Positions 50,128 through 58,550 are shown, counted from the stretch's first letter. The stretch: DNA of 64,000 nt from Pseudomonas hefeiensis (GCF_030687835.1 NZ_CP117449.1:1984001-2048000); one strand, 5' to 3'. The notes: generated from the sequence alone by a model not told the origin. Translations and numbers: made by a program.

Positions 50128-50322
50128 TCAATCGACGACCAGATCGAGCATGTGCACCACTTCCTGCTCGTTGAGCAGGCCCTTGCGCACCAGGTTTTGC
50201 GTCAGCAGCGAAAGAAACTTGGCGCTGCGGTGACCTTCCAGGTGCTTGAGTTCAGTCAGCGTGTTGTACACCTTGCTGGAGGTACACAGATCGGTGTTGC
50301 GGTGGGGGTTTTGCGTGGGCAT
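50128..50322 (-). CDS. Small protein (64 aa), unknown function
   Basis: A 64-residue ORF starting MPTQNPHRNTDLCTSSKVYN, with AAGGA upstream of 50322. The C-terminal part (KFLSLLTQNLVRKGLLNEQEVVHMLDLVVD) is predicted helical and acidic. It is the last chromosomal gene before the island. Not recognised. Confidence 0.6.
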   Translation of the reverse strand: MPTQNPHRNTDLCTSSKVYNTLTELKHLEGHRSAKFLSLLTQNLVRKGLLNEQEVVHMLDLVVD

Positions 50323-50520
50323 GCCTTCGTCCTTGTTGTTATGGAGATGTTGTTGGCGGACAACGCCAGTGTGCGAGGTCCTCATGACGCGCACGTGACG
50401 GTCGGGGCCTGGAAAATTCAAGCAGGATTCAGACCATGATGCCTGTTCGGGCCTGACTGATTGTTCCGGCAGCGACATCGGCAGGCCTTTTCAATCATCA
50501 GCACTTTTTTTTACCCACAA

Positions 50521-50556
50521 AAAAGCCCCTGAATCTTTCAATTCAGGGGCTTGATT
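50521..50556 (-). terminator. Intrinsic terminator, originally downstream of tRNA-Asn
   Basis: A 12-bp perfect stem AAGCCCCTGAAT/ATTCAGGGGCTT (50523-50552) followed on the minus strand by a T run. It stands right beside the left attachment site, so before island insertion it lay just 3' of tRNA-Asn. The insertion moved it about 13 kb away. Confidence 0.75.
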
Positions 50557-50562
50557 TACTGC

Positions 50563-50589
50563 TGTCTGGCTCCACGACCTGGACTCGAA
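50563..50589. repeat. Left attachment site (tRNA-Asn 3' end duplicate)
   Basis: 27 bases identical to 63498-63524, which include the 3' end of tRNA-Asn (CCA, acceptor and T-arm). This marks the left boundary of the integrated island. Confidence 0.9.
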
Positions 50590-50816
50590 TAGAAAAATAA
50601 CTATCTGTTTTACAATGAAATTATGCTGATTTATAAAATTTATATCCCTACGATTATCCTAATTAAGCTCGTATTTTATGCGAATTCTTCGATACCCCAT
50701 GAGCACGGCAGCAGCAAGCTGCCGAAGGCGGCGTACGCAGGCCATTCTGTGCTGGATCAGAAAAACACATCATAGTGGCTGCTTTTGGCCCAGAGTGTTA
50801 TAGATCAGAACCGTAT
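50590..50816. other. AT-rich non-coding start of the island
   Basis: No convincing gene. The first 100 bases are strongly A+T-rich, consistent with foreign DNA or integrase/IHF binding arms next to the attachment site. Confidence 0.5.
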
Positions 50817-51101
50817 TTATCGCCAGACAGTCTTTAGCCCAGTTCTTAGCGTTGATACAAAGGTCTCCAATGAAGGATCTTTCTCAGCATTTTGCTTATG
50901 CCTGCCGATGAAAATCCACTCATCTTCTGCCCAAAAAATTCGAATTGTTTTGGGTGATTTTCGGTCGAATACAACTTGATAGATTCTCGTTTCTCGCTGC
51001 TGGACGACGACGCATTGCTCAAGGCAAACCAACAGTCGTTGCCCTGGCTCCAGGGTCGGAGCATTGAGCGGGAGGCGCTTCTCAATTTCTGTTTTTCGCA
51101 T
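50817..51101 (-). CDS. Hypothetical island protein (94 aa)
   Basis: An ORF of 94 residues beginning MRKTEIEKRLPLNAPTLEPG. The composition is protein-like (RLLVCLEQCVVVQQRETRIYQVVFDRKSPKTIRIFWAEDEWIF, alternating beta pattern). AGGA lies about 12 bases upstream, a weak site. Not recognised; it may be a remnant. Confidence 0.45.
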   Translation of the reverse strand: MRKTEIEKRLPLNAPTLEPGQRLLVCLEQCVVVQQRETRIYQVVFDRKSPKTIRIFWAEDEWIFIGRHKQNAEKDPSLETFVSTLRTGLKTVWR

Positions 51102-51493
51102 GATGACTGTCGTCCTTAAAATTCAGAAACCGTACGCGTTGAATCAAAAGCAAGGGAGATCCGCTGCTGCGAGGTACGCATCTGGAGCCTTTGCGCATGA
51201 CGCCATATGTGCTCTTCAAGGTGGTAATCATCACGGTCAAGTAAGCCATTTCGGAGCCTGTGCAGACAATCACCTTCAAGGTCTGGAATTGATAGCTCGC
51301 TACTTATTGTGAGAGCCCTTTGGTTCCGCTTGTTCTCGATCTGGCCGGCAAATCCTGTTATCGCGGGAAACTGGCCGCATGGCCGTGCGCCCTCAAAGCC
51401 ACGGCATTGGGCGGACCGACTCGGACCCAGGTGACTGAGGTGCTTCGACAGTCCTGCTCATGACTAGCCTCCAAGGGGTCATATGTGCATAAT
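51102..51493. other. Intergenic stretch without a supportable gene
   Basis: Short overlapping ORFs on both strands lack ribosome sites and protein-like composition. The stretch ends at the palindrome before the first small-gene cassette. Confidence 0.5.
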
Positions 51494-51512
51494 ATTATCA
51501 TGCAGTGATAAT
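51494..51512. promoter_or_regulatory. Perfect palindrome upstream of small-gene cassette A
   Basis: ATTATCA-N5-TGATAAT, preceded by GTGCATAATATT. The whole block recurs in mirror orientation upstream of cassette B (58872-58899). TGATAAT could also serve as a -10 element. Confidence 0.6.
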
Positions 51513-51624
51513 GGAAAGGCAATCCGCTCGCCCTTGCTTCAGGCAGAGGCGAGGTCTTTTGATCGATTGCCGGGAGGCAAAGACATGCATGAGAACAGCA
51601 ATACGTGAGCGCTTGGAGACCCGT

Positions 51625-51855
51625 ATGAAACGTGAGGACGTAAAAACCAAACACGCTGAAGGCATTCAGTTTGATACCCATTTGATTGCCAACCCGGCCA
51701 ACACCCAGGAGTGGATCGCCTTCTTTAAAAAGGATGCAGGAAGAAGCTTCTTCCTGGTCAATGACAACGAAGAAATCGAACCCTTTCGGTACCTTGATGA
51801 TTTGATTCATGAGCTGCGAGAAATCGGTATCAAGGTTGCTGAAATTCATTTTTGA
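51625..51855 (+). CDS. Cassette A gene 1: small island protein (76 aa)
   Basis: A 76-residue protein starting MKREDVKTKHAEGIQFDTHL, with GGAG eight bases before the ATG at 51625; the upstream extension has no support. It matches the gene at 58551-58781 at 62 of 76 positions. The middle (EWIAFFKKDAGRSFFLVNDNEEIEPF) suggests a beta-strand pair and the end (LDDLIHELREIGIKVAEIHF) an amphipathic helix plus strand. No family recognised. The next gene is 23 bases away and is also duplicated with it. Confidence 0.75.
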   Translation: MKREDVKTKHAEGIQFDTHLIANPANTQEWIAFFKKDAGRSFFLVNDNEEIEPFRYLDDLIHELREIGIKVAEIHF

Positions 51856-51878
51856 ATTCTTTTCCTTGGAGTGTCGGC

Positions 51879-52073
51879 ATGTCCGTCAGAATTGAGCATC
51901 TGTCTAGTCAGAGTGAAAATCTATGGTCCGTGTGTATTGGAGCCAGGCGCATTCAATTCCGCAATGAGCAGGGTGCAAAAGATTACGCAGCAAAGCTAAA
52001 AGAGCGTATTGAAGCTCCGCACTCATACCCTCGTGCATTGCCGTCCGCCTACAAGCGCGGTTGCAGCAAGTAA
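51879..52073 (+). CDS. Cassette A gene 2: small island protein (64 aa)
   Basis: A 64-residue protein starting MSVRIEHLSSQSENLWSVCI. Pattern: two beta strands (LWSVCIGARRIQF) then a helix (EQGAKDYAAKLKERIEA). The paralogue at 58341-58526 is closely similar over the first ~50 residues and diverges at the C-terminus. Function unknown; the constant pairing with gene 1 suggests the two products act together. Confidence 0.72.
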   Translation: MSVRIEHLSSQSENLWSVCIGARRIQFRNEQGAKDYAAKLKERIEAPHSYPRALPSAYKRGCSK

Positions 52074-52261
52074 TAGTGCTTAATGACTTTCTATTAACGC
52101 TAAAGTTACGGTAACAAAATATTGTTTCTTCCGTAGAGTGCTGTGGAACTTAGTAAGTCGAATTAATTTTCATGCTGCGCTCCTGCAATTGCACAGCATT
52201 CGGCGAATGAGCACCCGTCCAACCAGTCTCTGGTGTTCATAATGAGGGTAAAAGTACCACT

Positions 52262-53029
52262 ATGAAGCCTGCACTAATTGCTATGTCACGAACTGCGGGA
52301 AAGTTGGCTGCGGAGGTTCTGAGCATGATTGCGCCTCACGTCAGGCCCGGGGTTTCGACCAATGAGCTTGATAAGCTCTGCCATGACTATATTGTCAACG
52401 TGCAGAAGGCCACTCCAGCCAATATCGGTTATCACGGTTTCCCCAAAACCTTGTGCACCTCCATCAATCATGTCGTATGCCACGGAATCCCGTCAGATAA
52501 AGAACTCTCGGATGGCGATATCCTCAATATTGATGTCGCGGTGCTCAAGGATGGTTGGTTCGGTGATACAAGCCGAATGTATTTTGTCGGCGAGCCAAGC
52601 GCAGAGGCTCGTCGGCTGGTGGACACGACCTATGAGGCGATGTGTGCCGGCATTCATGCAGTAGGCCCCGGTGCCACGCTCGGTGATGTCGGTCACGCCA
52701 TTCAAACCGTGGCGCACCGTGAAGGGTATAGCGTAGTGCGTGACTACTGTGGACATGGCATTGGCATGGTTTACCACGATGAGCCACAGGTCCGTCATTA
52801 TGGCAACCCTGGTGAAGGTATGAGACTGAAACCGGGCATGATCTTCACAATCGAGCCAATGCTCAATGCTGGAAAGCACGGTGTAAGAACGCTGGGGGAT
52901 GGCTGGACCGTGATCACCAAGGATCTTTCGCTCTCGGCCCAGTGGGAGCATATGGTCTTGGTCACCCGCGATGGCTTTGAGGTGTTGACTGCGTGGCCGG
53001 ATCAGCCCGTGGAGTATAAGAAGATTTAA
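52262..53029 (+). CDS. map: Type I methionine aminopeptidase, island copy
   Basis: A 255-residue MAP, cytoplasmic, removing N-terminal Met from nascent proteins. All five metal ligands appear intact: Asp in LNIDVAV, Asp in FGDTSRM, His in YCGHGIG, Glu in FTIEPML and Glu in QWEHMV. The essential chromosomal map normally sits beside rpsB, so this is an accessory copy. Its A+T-richer upstream region contrasts with chromosomal neighbours. It may confer tolerance to MAP inhibitors or act on island proteins; both are inference. Confidence 0.9.
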   Translation: MKPALIAMSRTAGKLAAEVLSMIAPHVRPGVSTNELDKLCHDYIVNVQKATPANIGYHGFPKTLCTSINHVVCHGIPSDKELSDGDILNIDVAVLKDGWFGDTSRMYFVGEPSAEARRLVDTTYEAMCAGIHAVGPGATLGDVGHAIQTVAHREGYSVVRDYCGHGIGMVYHDEPQVRHYGNPGEGMRLKPGMIFTIEPMLNAGKHGVRTLGDGWTVITKDLSLSAQWEHMVLVTRDGFEVLTAWPDQPVEYKKI

Positions 53030-53141
53030 TCCAATCCGGCAGACTGTCCTACTGGTAGGTCAGAGTGGAGCACACGTAGAAAATCGCCAGCTCGTACTGA
53101 GCTGGCGACTCGGACGGAGCGCGTGTTTGTTGATTCTCTAT

Positions 53142-54155
53142 TTAGTCACGCAAGTAGGCAACCAAGGCGTCAGCGAAGGACTCAGTTGTACCAGTCCCTC
53201 CCATATCGGGTGTCACTTGATCGCAGGAGCTTTTCAGAACAACGCGGATAGCTGTACGAATGCGTGTCCCTTTGTCCACCATGCCTAGGTAATCAAGCAT
53301 GTCTGCGGCAGCCAACAACAATGCACATGGGTTCGCGATGTTCTTGCCAGCGATGTCCGGTGCCGAGCCGTGGACCGCTTCGAAGATGGCCGCATCGGCG
53401 CCGATGTTGGACCCCGGCGCCAAGCCCAGTCCACCCACCAGGCCTGCGCACAAGTCTGAAAGGATGTCGCCAAACAGGTTGGTGGTGACGATGACATCAA
53501 ATTGATGGGGATTCATCACCAGCTGCATACAGGCGTTATCGACGATCATCTCGTGGAATTCGATTTCCGGATAATTCGCAGCAACCTCACGCGCCACCTC
53601 AAGGAACAACCCGGAGCAAGACTTGATGATGTTGGCCTTGTGCACCGCGGTCACTTTCTTACGGCCTTTGCTACGAGCCAGCTCGAACGCATACCGCACG
53701 ATGCGTTCGGAGGCAGTGCGTGTTACACGAATGCTCGCCAGAGCGACTTCGCCGTCCTCCGAAATACTTTGTCCTTCTGGTAGGTACGCTCCTTCGGTAT
53801 TTTCGCGCACCGTGATGATGTCGATATCTTCGAAACGCGAACGGGTGCCTGGGAAACTGATCGCTGGTCGGACATTGGCGTAGAGATCGAAGTGGCGGCG
53901 AAGGTGGACGTTGATCGATGAGAAGCCGCGGCCAATCGGCGTTGTCAGAGGGCCTTTGAGTGCGACACCATGTTTGGCGATCGTCTCTATGGACGCGGGC
54001 GGCATCAGTTGCCCATGCTGCTGCAAAGCCTCCAAACCGGCCTCAACGAAGTCGTACTGAAGATTGCAGTCAAGGGCATCGAGTACGCGTAGCGTCGCTT
54101 GCATGATCTCAGGGCCGATGCCGTCACCCTTGATGATTGCGATAGTTTTGCTCAT
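53142..54155 (-). CDS. NAD-type isocitrate/isopropylmalate dehydrogenase family protein
   Basis: A 337-residue beta-decarboxylating dehydrogenase of the short NAD-isocitrate dehydrogenase type. Motifs are IKGDGIGPE at the N-terminus, the substrate loop NVHLRRHFDLYANVRP, ITVRENTEGAY, and the cofactor region FEAVHGSAPDIAGKNIANP. The pattern fits NAD-dependent isocitrate dehydrogenase (isocitrate to 2-oxoglutarate) better than LeuB, but substrate is not certain. A decayed regulator gene lies directly upstream and overlaps its start codon as ATGA. Confidence 0.85.
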   Translation of the reverse strand: MSKTIAIIKGDGIGPEIMQATLRVLDALDCNLQYDFVEAGLEALQQHGQLMPPASIETIAKHGVALKGPLTTPIGRGFSSINVHLRRHFDLYANVRPAISFPGTRSRFEDIDIITVRENTEGAYLPEGQSISEDGEVALASIRVTRTASERIVRYAFELARSKGRKKVTAVHKANIIKSCSGLFLEVAREVAANYPEIEFHEMIVDNACMQLVMNPHQFDVIVTTNLFGDILSDLCAGLVGGLGLAPGSNIGADAAIFEAVHGSAPDIAGKNIANPCALLLAAADMLDYLGMVDKGTRIRTAIRVVLKSSCDQVTPDMGGTGTTESFADALVAYLRD

Positions 54156-54427
54156 GGTCTCTTCCTTAACAGCGCTTTGTCGGCCGCTGTATTGATTGGG
54201 TCACTGAGACCTGGTGTCACGAGTCTGCTGATTGGCATTGACTGTCTGGCGGCTTTCACCGCGCCAGTGTGCTGTGTTTCATCCTCCGCGCCGTGACTGC
54301 GCAGGTCATCGCGGATCAATAGACGGGCGACCTGAGTGGGTGTCAGTTCTCGCGCCGCACAAAACTACTCAAGGATGCGGCTGTAACGGGCGAGCTACCG
54401 GATCAAGGATGCTGTCATTTGCTCCAT
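54154..54427 (-). pseudogene. Decayed ribbon-helix-helix regulator
   Basis: On the minus strand from ATG 54427 the frame reads MEQMTASLIR-stop-LARYSRILE-stop-FCAARELTPTQVARLLIRDD. It aligns with the intact regulator at 60654-60839 (ELCASQDLTPSQVVRQLIRDY). Two in-frame stops and one residue indel show decay. The remaining frame runs to a stop overlapping the dehydrogenase start. A palindrome (54444-54462) sits where its operator would be. Confidence 0.7.
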
Positions 54428-54443
54428 CGAAGATGCGCACAAC

Positions 54444-54462
54444 ATTAACATGTAATGTTAAT
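54444..54462. promoter_or_regulatory. Perfect palindrome upstream of the regulator remnant/dehydrogenase
   Basis: ATTAACA-N5-TGTTAAT, with the same arm length and spacer as the palindrome at 51494-51512. Candidate operator for the ribbon-helix-helix regulator. It lies between the dehydrogenase unit and the end of the stress-protein gene. Confidence 0.6.
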
Positions 54463-54523
54463 CGCATGTGCTGGCTAGGAGCGTTTTCATCCTGAGACGA
54501 CAAGGTGTTTGAATGTCTGTGCG

Positions 54524-55354
54524 TTACATGTTGAGGTAGCTTTTGGGCAGGAATAGAAGAGGACGAGTTGTGGCTCGGATCATTCTTGACGTCGTACTGC
54601 CAAACCAAAATCGACGGACTCGCGAATGACCAAAAGCGCCCATGATCATCAGATCGATATCGTGTTCGGTCTGATAGGACTGTAAGGCGAGCTCTACTCT
54701 CCCGCCACAGATGGCTGTTCGCACGTCACACCCGACTGATTGCAGAATGGCTCCTGCCGCATCGAGTCGTTCCAGATTCTTCGACGTGTTGGCTGCGACC
54801 ATGACCAGGTGCACGGGCAGCTTTGTGAGAACTGGACTCGCTGCCAGCATTTTCACCCCCATGTGCGTGTCCTCACTCCCGTCATAAGCAAGCATCAGGC
54901 TTCGTGGTGGGTTGAAGGAACAAGGGGTGACCAGGATCGGCTTGTGCAAAGCATGGATGATGGTTTCGAGCTGGTTGAGTCGGGGACAGAACGAGCTTTG
55001 TTTTCCCATGACTAGCCAGCGCATGTCAGTTTCCATCTCGAGTAACCGACCCAACAGTTCTCCGTCGCTTTGACGAAGTTCCGGCTGTATTACGCCATCC
55101 GCGATCGCTCTTTTTCGAGCGTTTTGCAGCATTATCAAGCCTTGCTTCAACGCCTGCTCATGGCGCTTTTCGTCCAGCGACATAGCTTCTAGCACGTGCG
55201 CAAGGCTGCCGGGTCGTATCTCTACGCCAGCGGGGCGTTCTACAACATTCAGGAGGGTTAACGGCAATACAAAGTTGAGACTGGCCCAAGCGGCGTAGTC
55301 GCAGACGGCCGGAGATGTATTTGAACTGTCGATACAGGCCAATATGTGGGTCAT
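54524..55354 (-). CDS. Tandem universal stress protein
   Basis: A 276-residue protein with two UspA domains (about 1-140 and 150-276). The second has the nucleotide-binding pattern MGAFGHSRVRRFWFGSTTSRM (Gx2Gx9G(S/T)) and LAYDGSEDT at its start. The first domain is degenerate at that site. The start at 55354 has GAGG upstream. The protein is cytoplasmic. The layout suggests ATP binding by one domain only. Confidence 0.87.
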   Translation of the reverse strand: MTHILACIDSSNTSPAVCDYAAWASLNFVLPLTLLNVVERPAGVEIRPGSLAHVLEAMSLDEKRHEQALKQGLIMLQNARKRAIADGVIQPELRQSDGELLGRLLEMETDMRWLVMGKQSSFCPRLNQLETIIHALHKPILVTPCSFNPPRSLMLAYDGSEDTHMGVKMLAASPVLTKLPVHLVMVAANTSKNLERLDAAGAILQSVGCDVRTAICGGRVELALQSYQTEHDIDLMIMGAFGHSRVRRFWFGSTTSRMIRATTRPLLFLPKSYLNM

Positions 55355-55366
55355 CACAACCCTCAT

Positions 55367-55557
55367 CTCGATGATCTTGAAGAGCCGATCACCACGCGGG
55401 CTAAAAACGAAAAATACCCGCTCGGCGAGGGCGCCGCTTTTAGCGTGCCAGCGAGTGGGATCAGTCGCTGGACACCTGGCACGTCATAAATAGAAACGAT
55501 CAACGTAGTGAAAATCCAGTATAGCAACGCCTGGAAAGCTGCTTGCAGGCAAGCTGT
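55367..55557. other. Intergenic region between stress protein and YoaK-like gene
   Basis: About 190 bases. No gene or strong hairpin was recognised. Confidence 0.4.
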
Positions 55558-56319
55558 TCACCTTCGGATGACGCGGCGGACAAAAAGCCTGACGTCGTCA
55601 AAGGCAGGCACGATCGCCAGCGTCACCAGAACCATCGCGAGCGGTACCGTTGAGATATAACCAATGTGTTTGAACCCAAATGCACCCACCACGCCGCCAA
55701 AGAAGAAATTCAGCGCAAGCAGTATCAGTATTTTGAGTCGGGTCCGATTGGCGAGAACTTTTGGATGCTTCGATGTGTTGACGGCATTCCAATAAAAGAG
55801 TTTTCCAAACTCAATACCTATATCCGTGATGATGCCGGTGATGTGCGTCGTTCGGATTTCGGCTTTGGAAATTTTGGTGATCACCGCGTTTTGTAGCCCC
55901 ATGATGAAACACAGCAGCATCACGGTGACGGACACGAATAGACCATCCACGGTGGATAGCTGGGCTCCCAGAAAGCCAAAGCAGATGAGCAAAAAAGCTT
56001 CGAACAAGAGCGGCACTGCAAACTCGCTGTGCATGCGTCTGCGGCGGGAATAATTGACCATGACCGCCGAGCACGCGGCCCCAACCAGAAAGGACAACAG
56101 AGCGCCGGTGCCACTGAGTACCAGGTCGTAGGCTCCCAGCACGCTATTATCTGCCATCGAGGAGACGATACCTGTCATGTGTGAGGTGTACTGATGCACC
56201 GCCAGGAAACCACCGGCATTGATTGCCCCTGCTACGAAGGCCAGGGCAAATCCAAGATGTCGGTTTGCGTCTGTGGTACGCCGTCGCCCAGTGAGGCTCC
56301 TAACATATTTGATCGGCAT
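55558..56319 (-). CDS. YoaK/DUF1275 family membrane protein
   Basis: A 253-residue inner-membrane protein with about six hydrophobic segments. The family signature is clear: AGAINAGGFLAVHQYTSHMTGIVSSMAD near residues 30-57 and AEIRTTHITGIITDIGIEFGKL near 150-170. AGGGG lies just before the ATG. The function of the family is not established; members are often linked to stress or transport. Confidence 0.87.
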   Translation of the reverse strand: MPIKYVRSLTGRRRTTDANRHLGFALAFVAGAINAGGFLAVHQYTSHMTGIVSSMADNSVLGAYDLVLSGTGALLSFLVGAACSAVMVNYSRRRRMHSEFAVPLLFEAFLLICFGFLGAQLSTVDGLFVSVTVMLLCFIMGLQNAVITKISKAEIRTTHITGIITDIGIEFGKLFYWNAVNTSKHPKVLANRTRLKILILLALNFFFGGVVGAFGFKHIGYISTVPLAMVLVTLAIVPAFDDVRLFVRRVIRR

Positions 56320-56684
56320 TCATTCACCCCTGTCCCAAGCGTATGAGGAGCAAGAAAGCCAACCGATTATGTACATCTGATATCACCAGGTCCTCGCGAT
56401 TTAGGCTGGTCTGCTCGTTGAGTGTTAAAGCCGCTGACTGTCTTTTTTTCTGATCGGTGATCAGGATTGCCTGGGATGGCAACTCTGTGTGGTGATTACC
56501 TGCTGGGGGAGCAGACGGGGATCCCGAAAGCTTCACCCCGCGATCAGCCAAGAGCGGATGATCTTGCAAATGGCGGGCTGTCGATATTCAGGACGTGCTG
56601 CGGCTGGATGATCCCCGAGTGCGACAGCTGCCAACCTTGTAAAAGGTCGTGCAGCTGCGGCACATCAGCATGATTGACGTCAGC
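56320..56684. other. Gap between YoaK-like gene and malic enzyme without a supportable gene
   Basis: Short ORFs on both strands lack ribosome sites and family character. No promoter or repeat recognised beyond the yoaK ribosome site. Confidence 0.4.
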
Positions 56685-57929
56685 TTAGAGCGGGTAGTGC
56701 GTCGGGTAATGCAGCTTCGCAACGCCGGTGTCGATAGCGGCCTTGGCCACTGCGCCGGCTATTGCTCCGAGCAGGCGAGCATCGAGCGCTTTGGGAAGAA
56801 TGTAATCGCGCCCAAACTCAAGCTTATCGACGTTGAACGCTTGCAGCACTTCCACAGGGGTTGGCTCTTTGGCCAATTGGCGCAGTGCTTCCACCGCCGC
56901 AATTTTCATCGCTTCGTTGATCCGGGTTGCCCGAACATCCAAGGTCCCGCGGAAGATGAACGGAAAGCCCAGAACGTTATTAACCTGGTTCGGGTAGTCA
57001 GAACGACCGGTCGCCATGATCAGGTCATCACGTGTGGCCATGGCCAGCTCGTAGCTGATTTCAGGATCCGGGTTCGAGCAGGCAAACACGATCGGATTGG
57101 GTGCCATCGCTGCCAGTGCTTCAGCCGGAAGGAGATTGGCTCCAGACAGACCGACAAACACGTCAGCACCGTTCATGGCTTCCATCAGTGTACGAGGGCC
57201 TCCGTCGTTAACGAACTGTGCTTTGTATTGATTGAGGTCTTCCCGTGCGGAGTGGATGACACCGGTGCGGTCGACCATGTACAGATTGCTTTTTTGGGCG
57301 CCCAGACTAAGCAGCAGGCGCATGCAGGCAGTGGCGGCGGCACCAGCGCCGAGGCAAACAATTCTCGCGCTCTCCAGGGTTTTGCCCTGAATCTCCAGCG
57401 CATTGAGCATGCCGGCAGCGGTGACGATGGCAGTACCGTGTTGGTCGTCATGGAAGACCGGGATGCTGCACTGTTCGATCAGAGCTTCTTCGATTTCAAA
57501 GCACTCAGGGGCTTTGATGTCTTCCAGGTTGATGCCACCAAAGGTGTCGGCAATGCGCACGACTGTATCGATAAAGGCCTGGGAACTCTCAGCATTGACT
57601 TCGATATCGATCGAGTCGATGCCGGCAAAACGTTTGAACAGCAACGCTTTGCCTTCCATGACCGGCTTACTGGCCAAGGGGCCTAGATTGCCGAGGCCCA
57701 GAATGGCAGTGCCGTTGGTGATCACGGCCACCAGATTCCCTTTTCCAGTAAAGCGATAGGCGTTCTCCGGATCCTTCGCGATTTCGCGAACGGGCTCGGC
57801 TACGCCTGGGCTGTACGCCAGTGCGAGTTGGGCTGCTGTGTCGGCGGGCTTGGTCAGCTCAATGCTGATTTTCCCTGGGGTTGGGAATTCGTGGTAATCC
57901 AGTGCAGCCTTCTTGAAGTCGGTAGTCAT
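56685..57929 (-). CDS. Malic enzyme (short form, no phosphotransacetylase domain)
   Basis: A 414-residue malate dehydrogenase (oxaloacetate-decarboxylating), malate to pyruvate plus CO2. Motifs are YSPGVAEPVREIA, the catalytic region GKALLFKRFAGIDSIDI, metal site FHDDQHGTAIV, and the nucleotide fold LGAGAAATACMRLL. The chromosomal MaeB type of pseudomonads is typically longer. AGGGG precedes the ATG at 57929. A double ATTATAAT element lies just upstream. With the isocitrate dehydrogenase it would shift C4/C6 acid flow toward pyruvate and reducing power. Confidence 0.92.
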   Translation of the reverse strand: MTTDFKKAALDYHEFPTPGKISIELTKPADTAAQLALAYSPGVAEPVREIAKDPENAYRFTGKGNLVAVITNGTAILGLGNLGPLASKPVMEGKALLFKRFAGIDSIDIEVNAESSQAFIDTVVRIADTFGGINLEDIKAPECFEIEEALIEQCSIPVFHDDQHGTAIVTAAGMLNALEIQGKTLESARIVCLGAGAAATACMRLLLSLGAQKSNLYMVDRTGVIHSAREDLNQYKAQFVNDGGPRTLMEAMNGADVFVGLSGANLLPAEALAAMAPNPIVFACSNPDPEISYELAMATRDDLIMATGRSDYPNQVNNVLGFPFIFRGTLDVRATRINEAMKIAAVEALRQLAKEPTPVEVLQAFNVDKLEFGRDYILPKALDARLLGAIAGAVAKAAIDTGVAKLHYPTHYPL

Positions 57930-57951
57930 GCGATCCCCTAATTAGACGTTG

Positions 57952-57981
57952 ATTATAATGCCATGTTAACACTATTATAAT
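57952..57981. promoter_or_regulatory. Repeated ATTATAAT operator/promoter region of malic enzyme
   Basis: ATTATAAT at 57952-57959 and 57974-57981, 22 bases apart and each self-complementary, with GTTAAC between. ATTATAA-N5-TGTTAAC is a degenerate match to the ATTAnCA-N5-TGnTAAT palindromes elsewhere in the island. Each copy contains TATAAT in both directions, so it could drive the gene and a divergent transcript. Confidence 0.5.
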
Positions 57982-58148
57982 GCAAGGCAACGAGGTCCTG
58001 ACCCACAGACCAGGGTCAAATTGCCGGCTTGAACGCTGCTGATGAAGGGGTTTGTCAGCCAGCGGACCAACTCTATTGGCCCTAAGACTTCAGGGCGGGC
58101 CTGTATTTCTTGGTCAATAGAGATCCTCCTATGCTTGAACCCGTCTTA

Positions 58149-58173
58149 GGCCACCTCGTGTGGCCATTTTTTT
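58149..58173 (+). terminator. Intrinsic terminator on the plus strand with no gene ahead of it
   Basis: Stem GGCCAC/GTGGCC with a 5-base loop, followed by seven T. No plus-strand coding gene lies between the malic enzyme promoter and this point, so it may end a short non-coding transcript. Confidence 0.6.
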
Positions 58174-58188
58174 GCGCGTTCGAATACC

Positions 58189-58221
58189 CCAATGTGCCAC
58201 GCCCTAAGCGCGGCACATTGG
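58189..58221. terminator. Strong hairpin after cassette B
   Basis: A 10-bp perfect stem CCAATGTGCC/GGCACATTGG just 3' of the 31-aa ORF on the minus strand. No T run, so it may stabilise a transcript end rather than terminate. Confidence 0.45.
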
Positions 58222-58224
58222 AAT

Positions 58225-58320
58225 TCAGAGTTTTCTCATCGCTTCTTGGATTTGATCCGCGTACTTCGACAATTGCGTGAGTTCGTGACCCAGTTGCGTA
58301 GGGGCCTCTGCGTGGGTCAT
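58225..58320 (-). CDS. Possible 31-aa microprotein downstream of cassette B
   Basis: ATG at 58320 opens MTHAEAPTQLGHELTQLSKYADQ..., ending RKL at 58225. It is helical and amphipathic in pattern. It follows cassette B gene 2 by 20 bases and precedes a strong hairpin. The ribosome site is weak. No counterpart was found after cassette A. Confidence 0.35.
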   Translation of the reverse strand: MTHAEAPTQLGHELTQLSKYADQIQEAMRKL

Positions 58321-58340
58321 TACGTCCAGATCAGCGTTGA

Positions 58341-58526
58341 TCAGTGGTCTGGGTTGGGAGCGTGGTGAATTCGCGGAAAGGTATGCGGTGCGTCGATTCT
58401 TTCTTTGAGTGTGGCCGCATAGTCCTTCGCCCCTTGCTCGGTACGAAATTGAATGCTGCGGCTACCGAAACAAACAGACCAAAGCTCGTCGCTTTGACCG
58501 GACAGATGCTCAATTTTTACTGACAT
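58341..58526 (-). CDS. Cassette B gene 2: small island protein (61 aa)
   Basis: Paralogue of 51879-52073, starting MSVKIEHLSGQSDELWSVCF. The two-strand/helix core (LWSVCFGSRSIQF, EQGAKDYAATLKERIDAPH) is kept and the last dozen residues differ. It follows gene 1 by 24 bases, the same spacing as cassette A. Confidence 0.72.
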   Translation of the reverse strand: MSVKIEHLSGQSDELWSVCFGSRSIQFRTEQGAKDYAATLKERIDAPHTFPRIHHAPNPDH

Positions 58527-58550
58527 GATCAAACTCCCTGAGCGTAACTA

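Noticed and set aside
51064..51312. Overlapping short ORFs on both strands after the first island ORF
   Set aside because: No ribosome sites or recognisable pattern; none could be supported over the others.
54099..54495. Two short plus-strand ORFs upstream of the dehydrogenase
   Set aside because: The region is better explained on the minus strand as a decayed ribbon-helix-helix regulator.
56324..56569. An 81-codon minus-strand ORF before the YoaK-like gene
   Set aside because: No ribosome site and composition unlike a protein; it lies over the promoter region.
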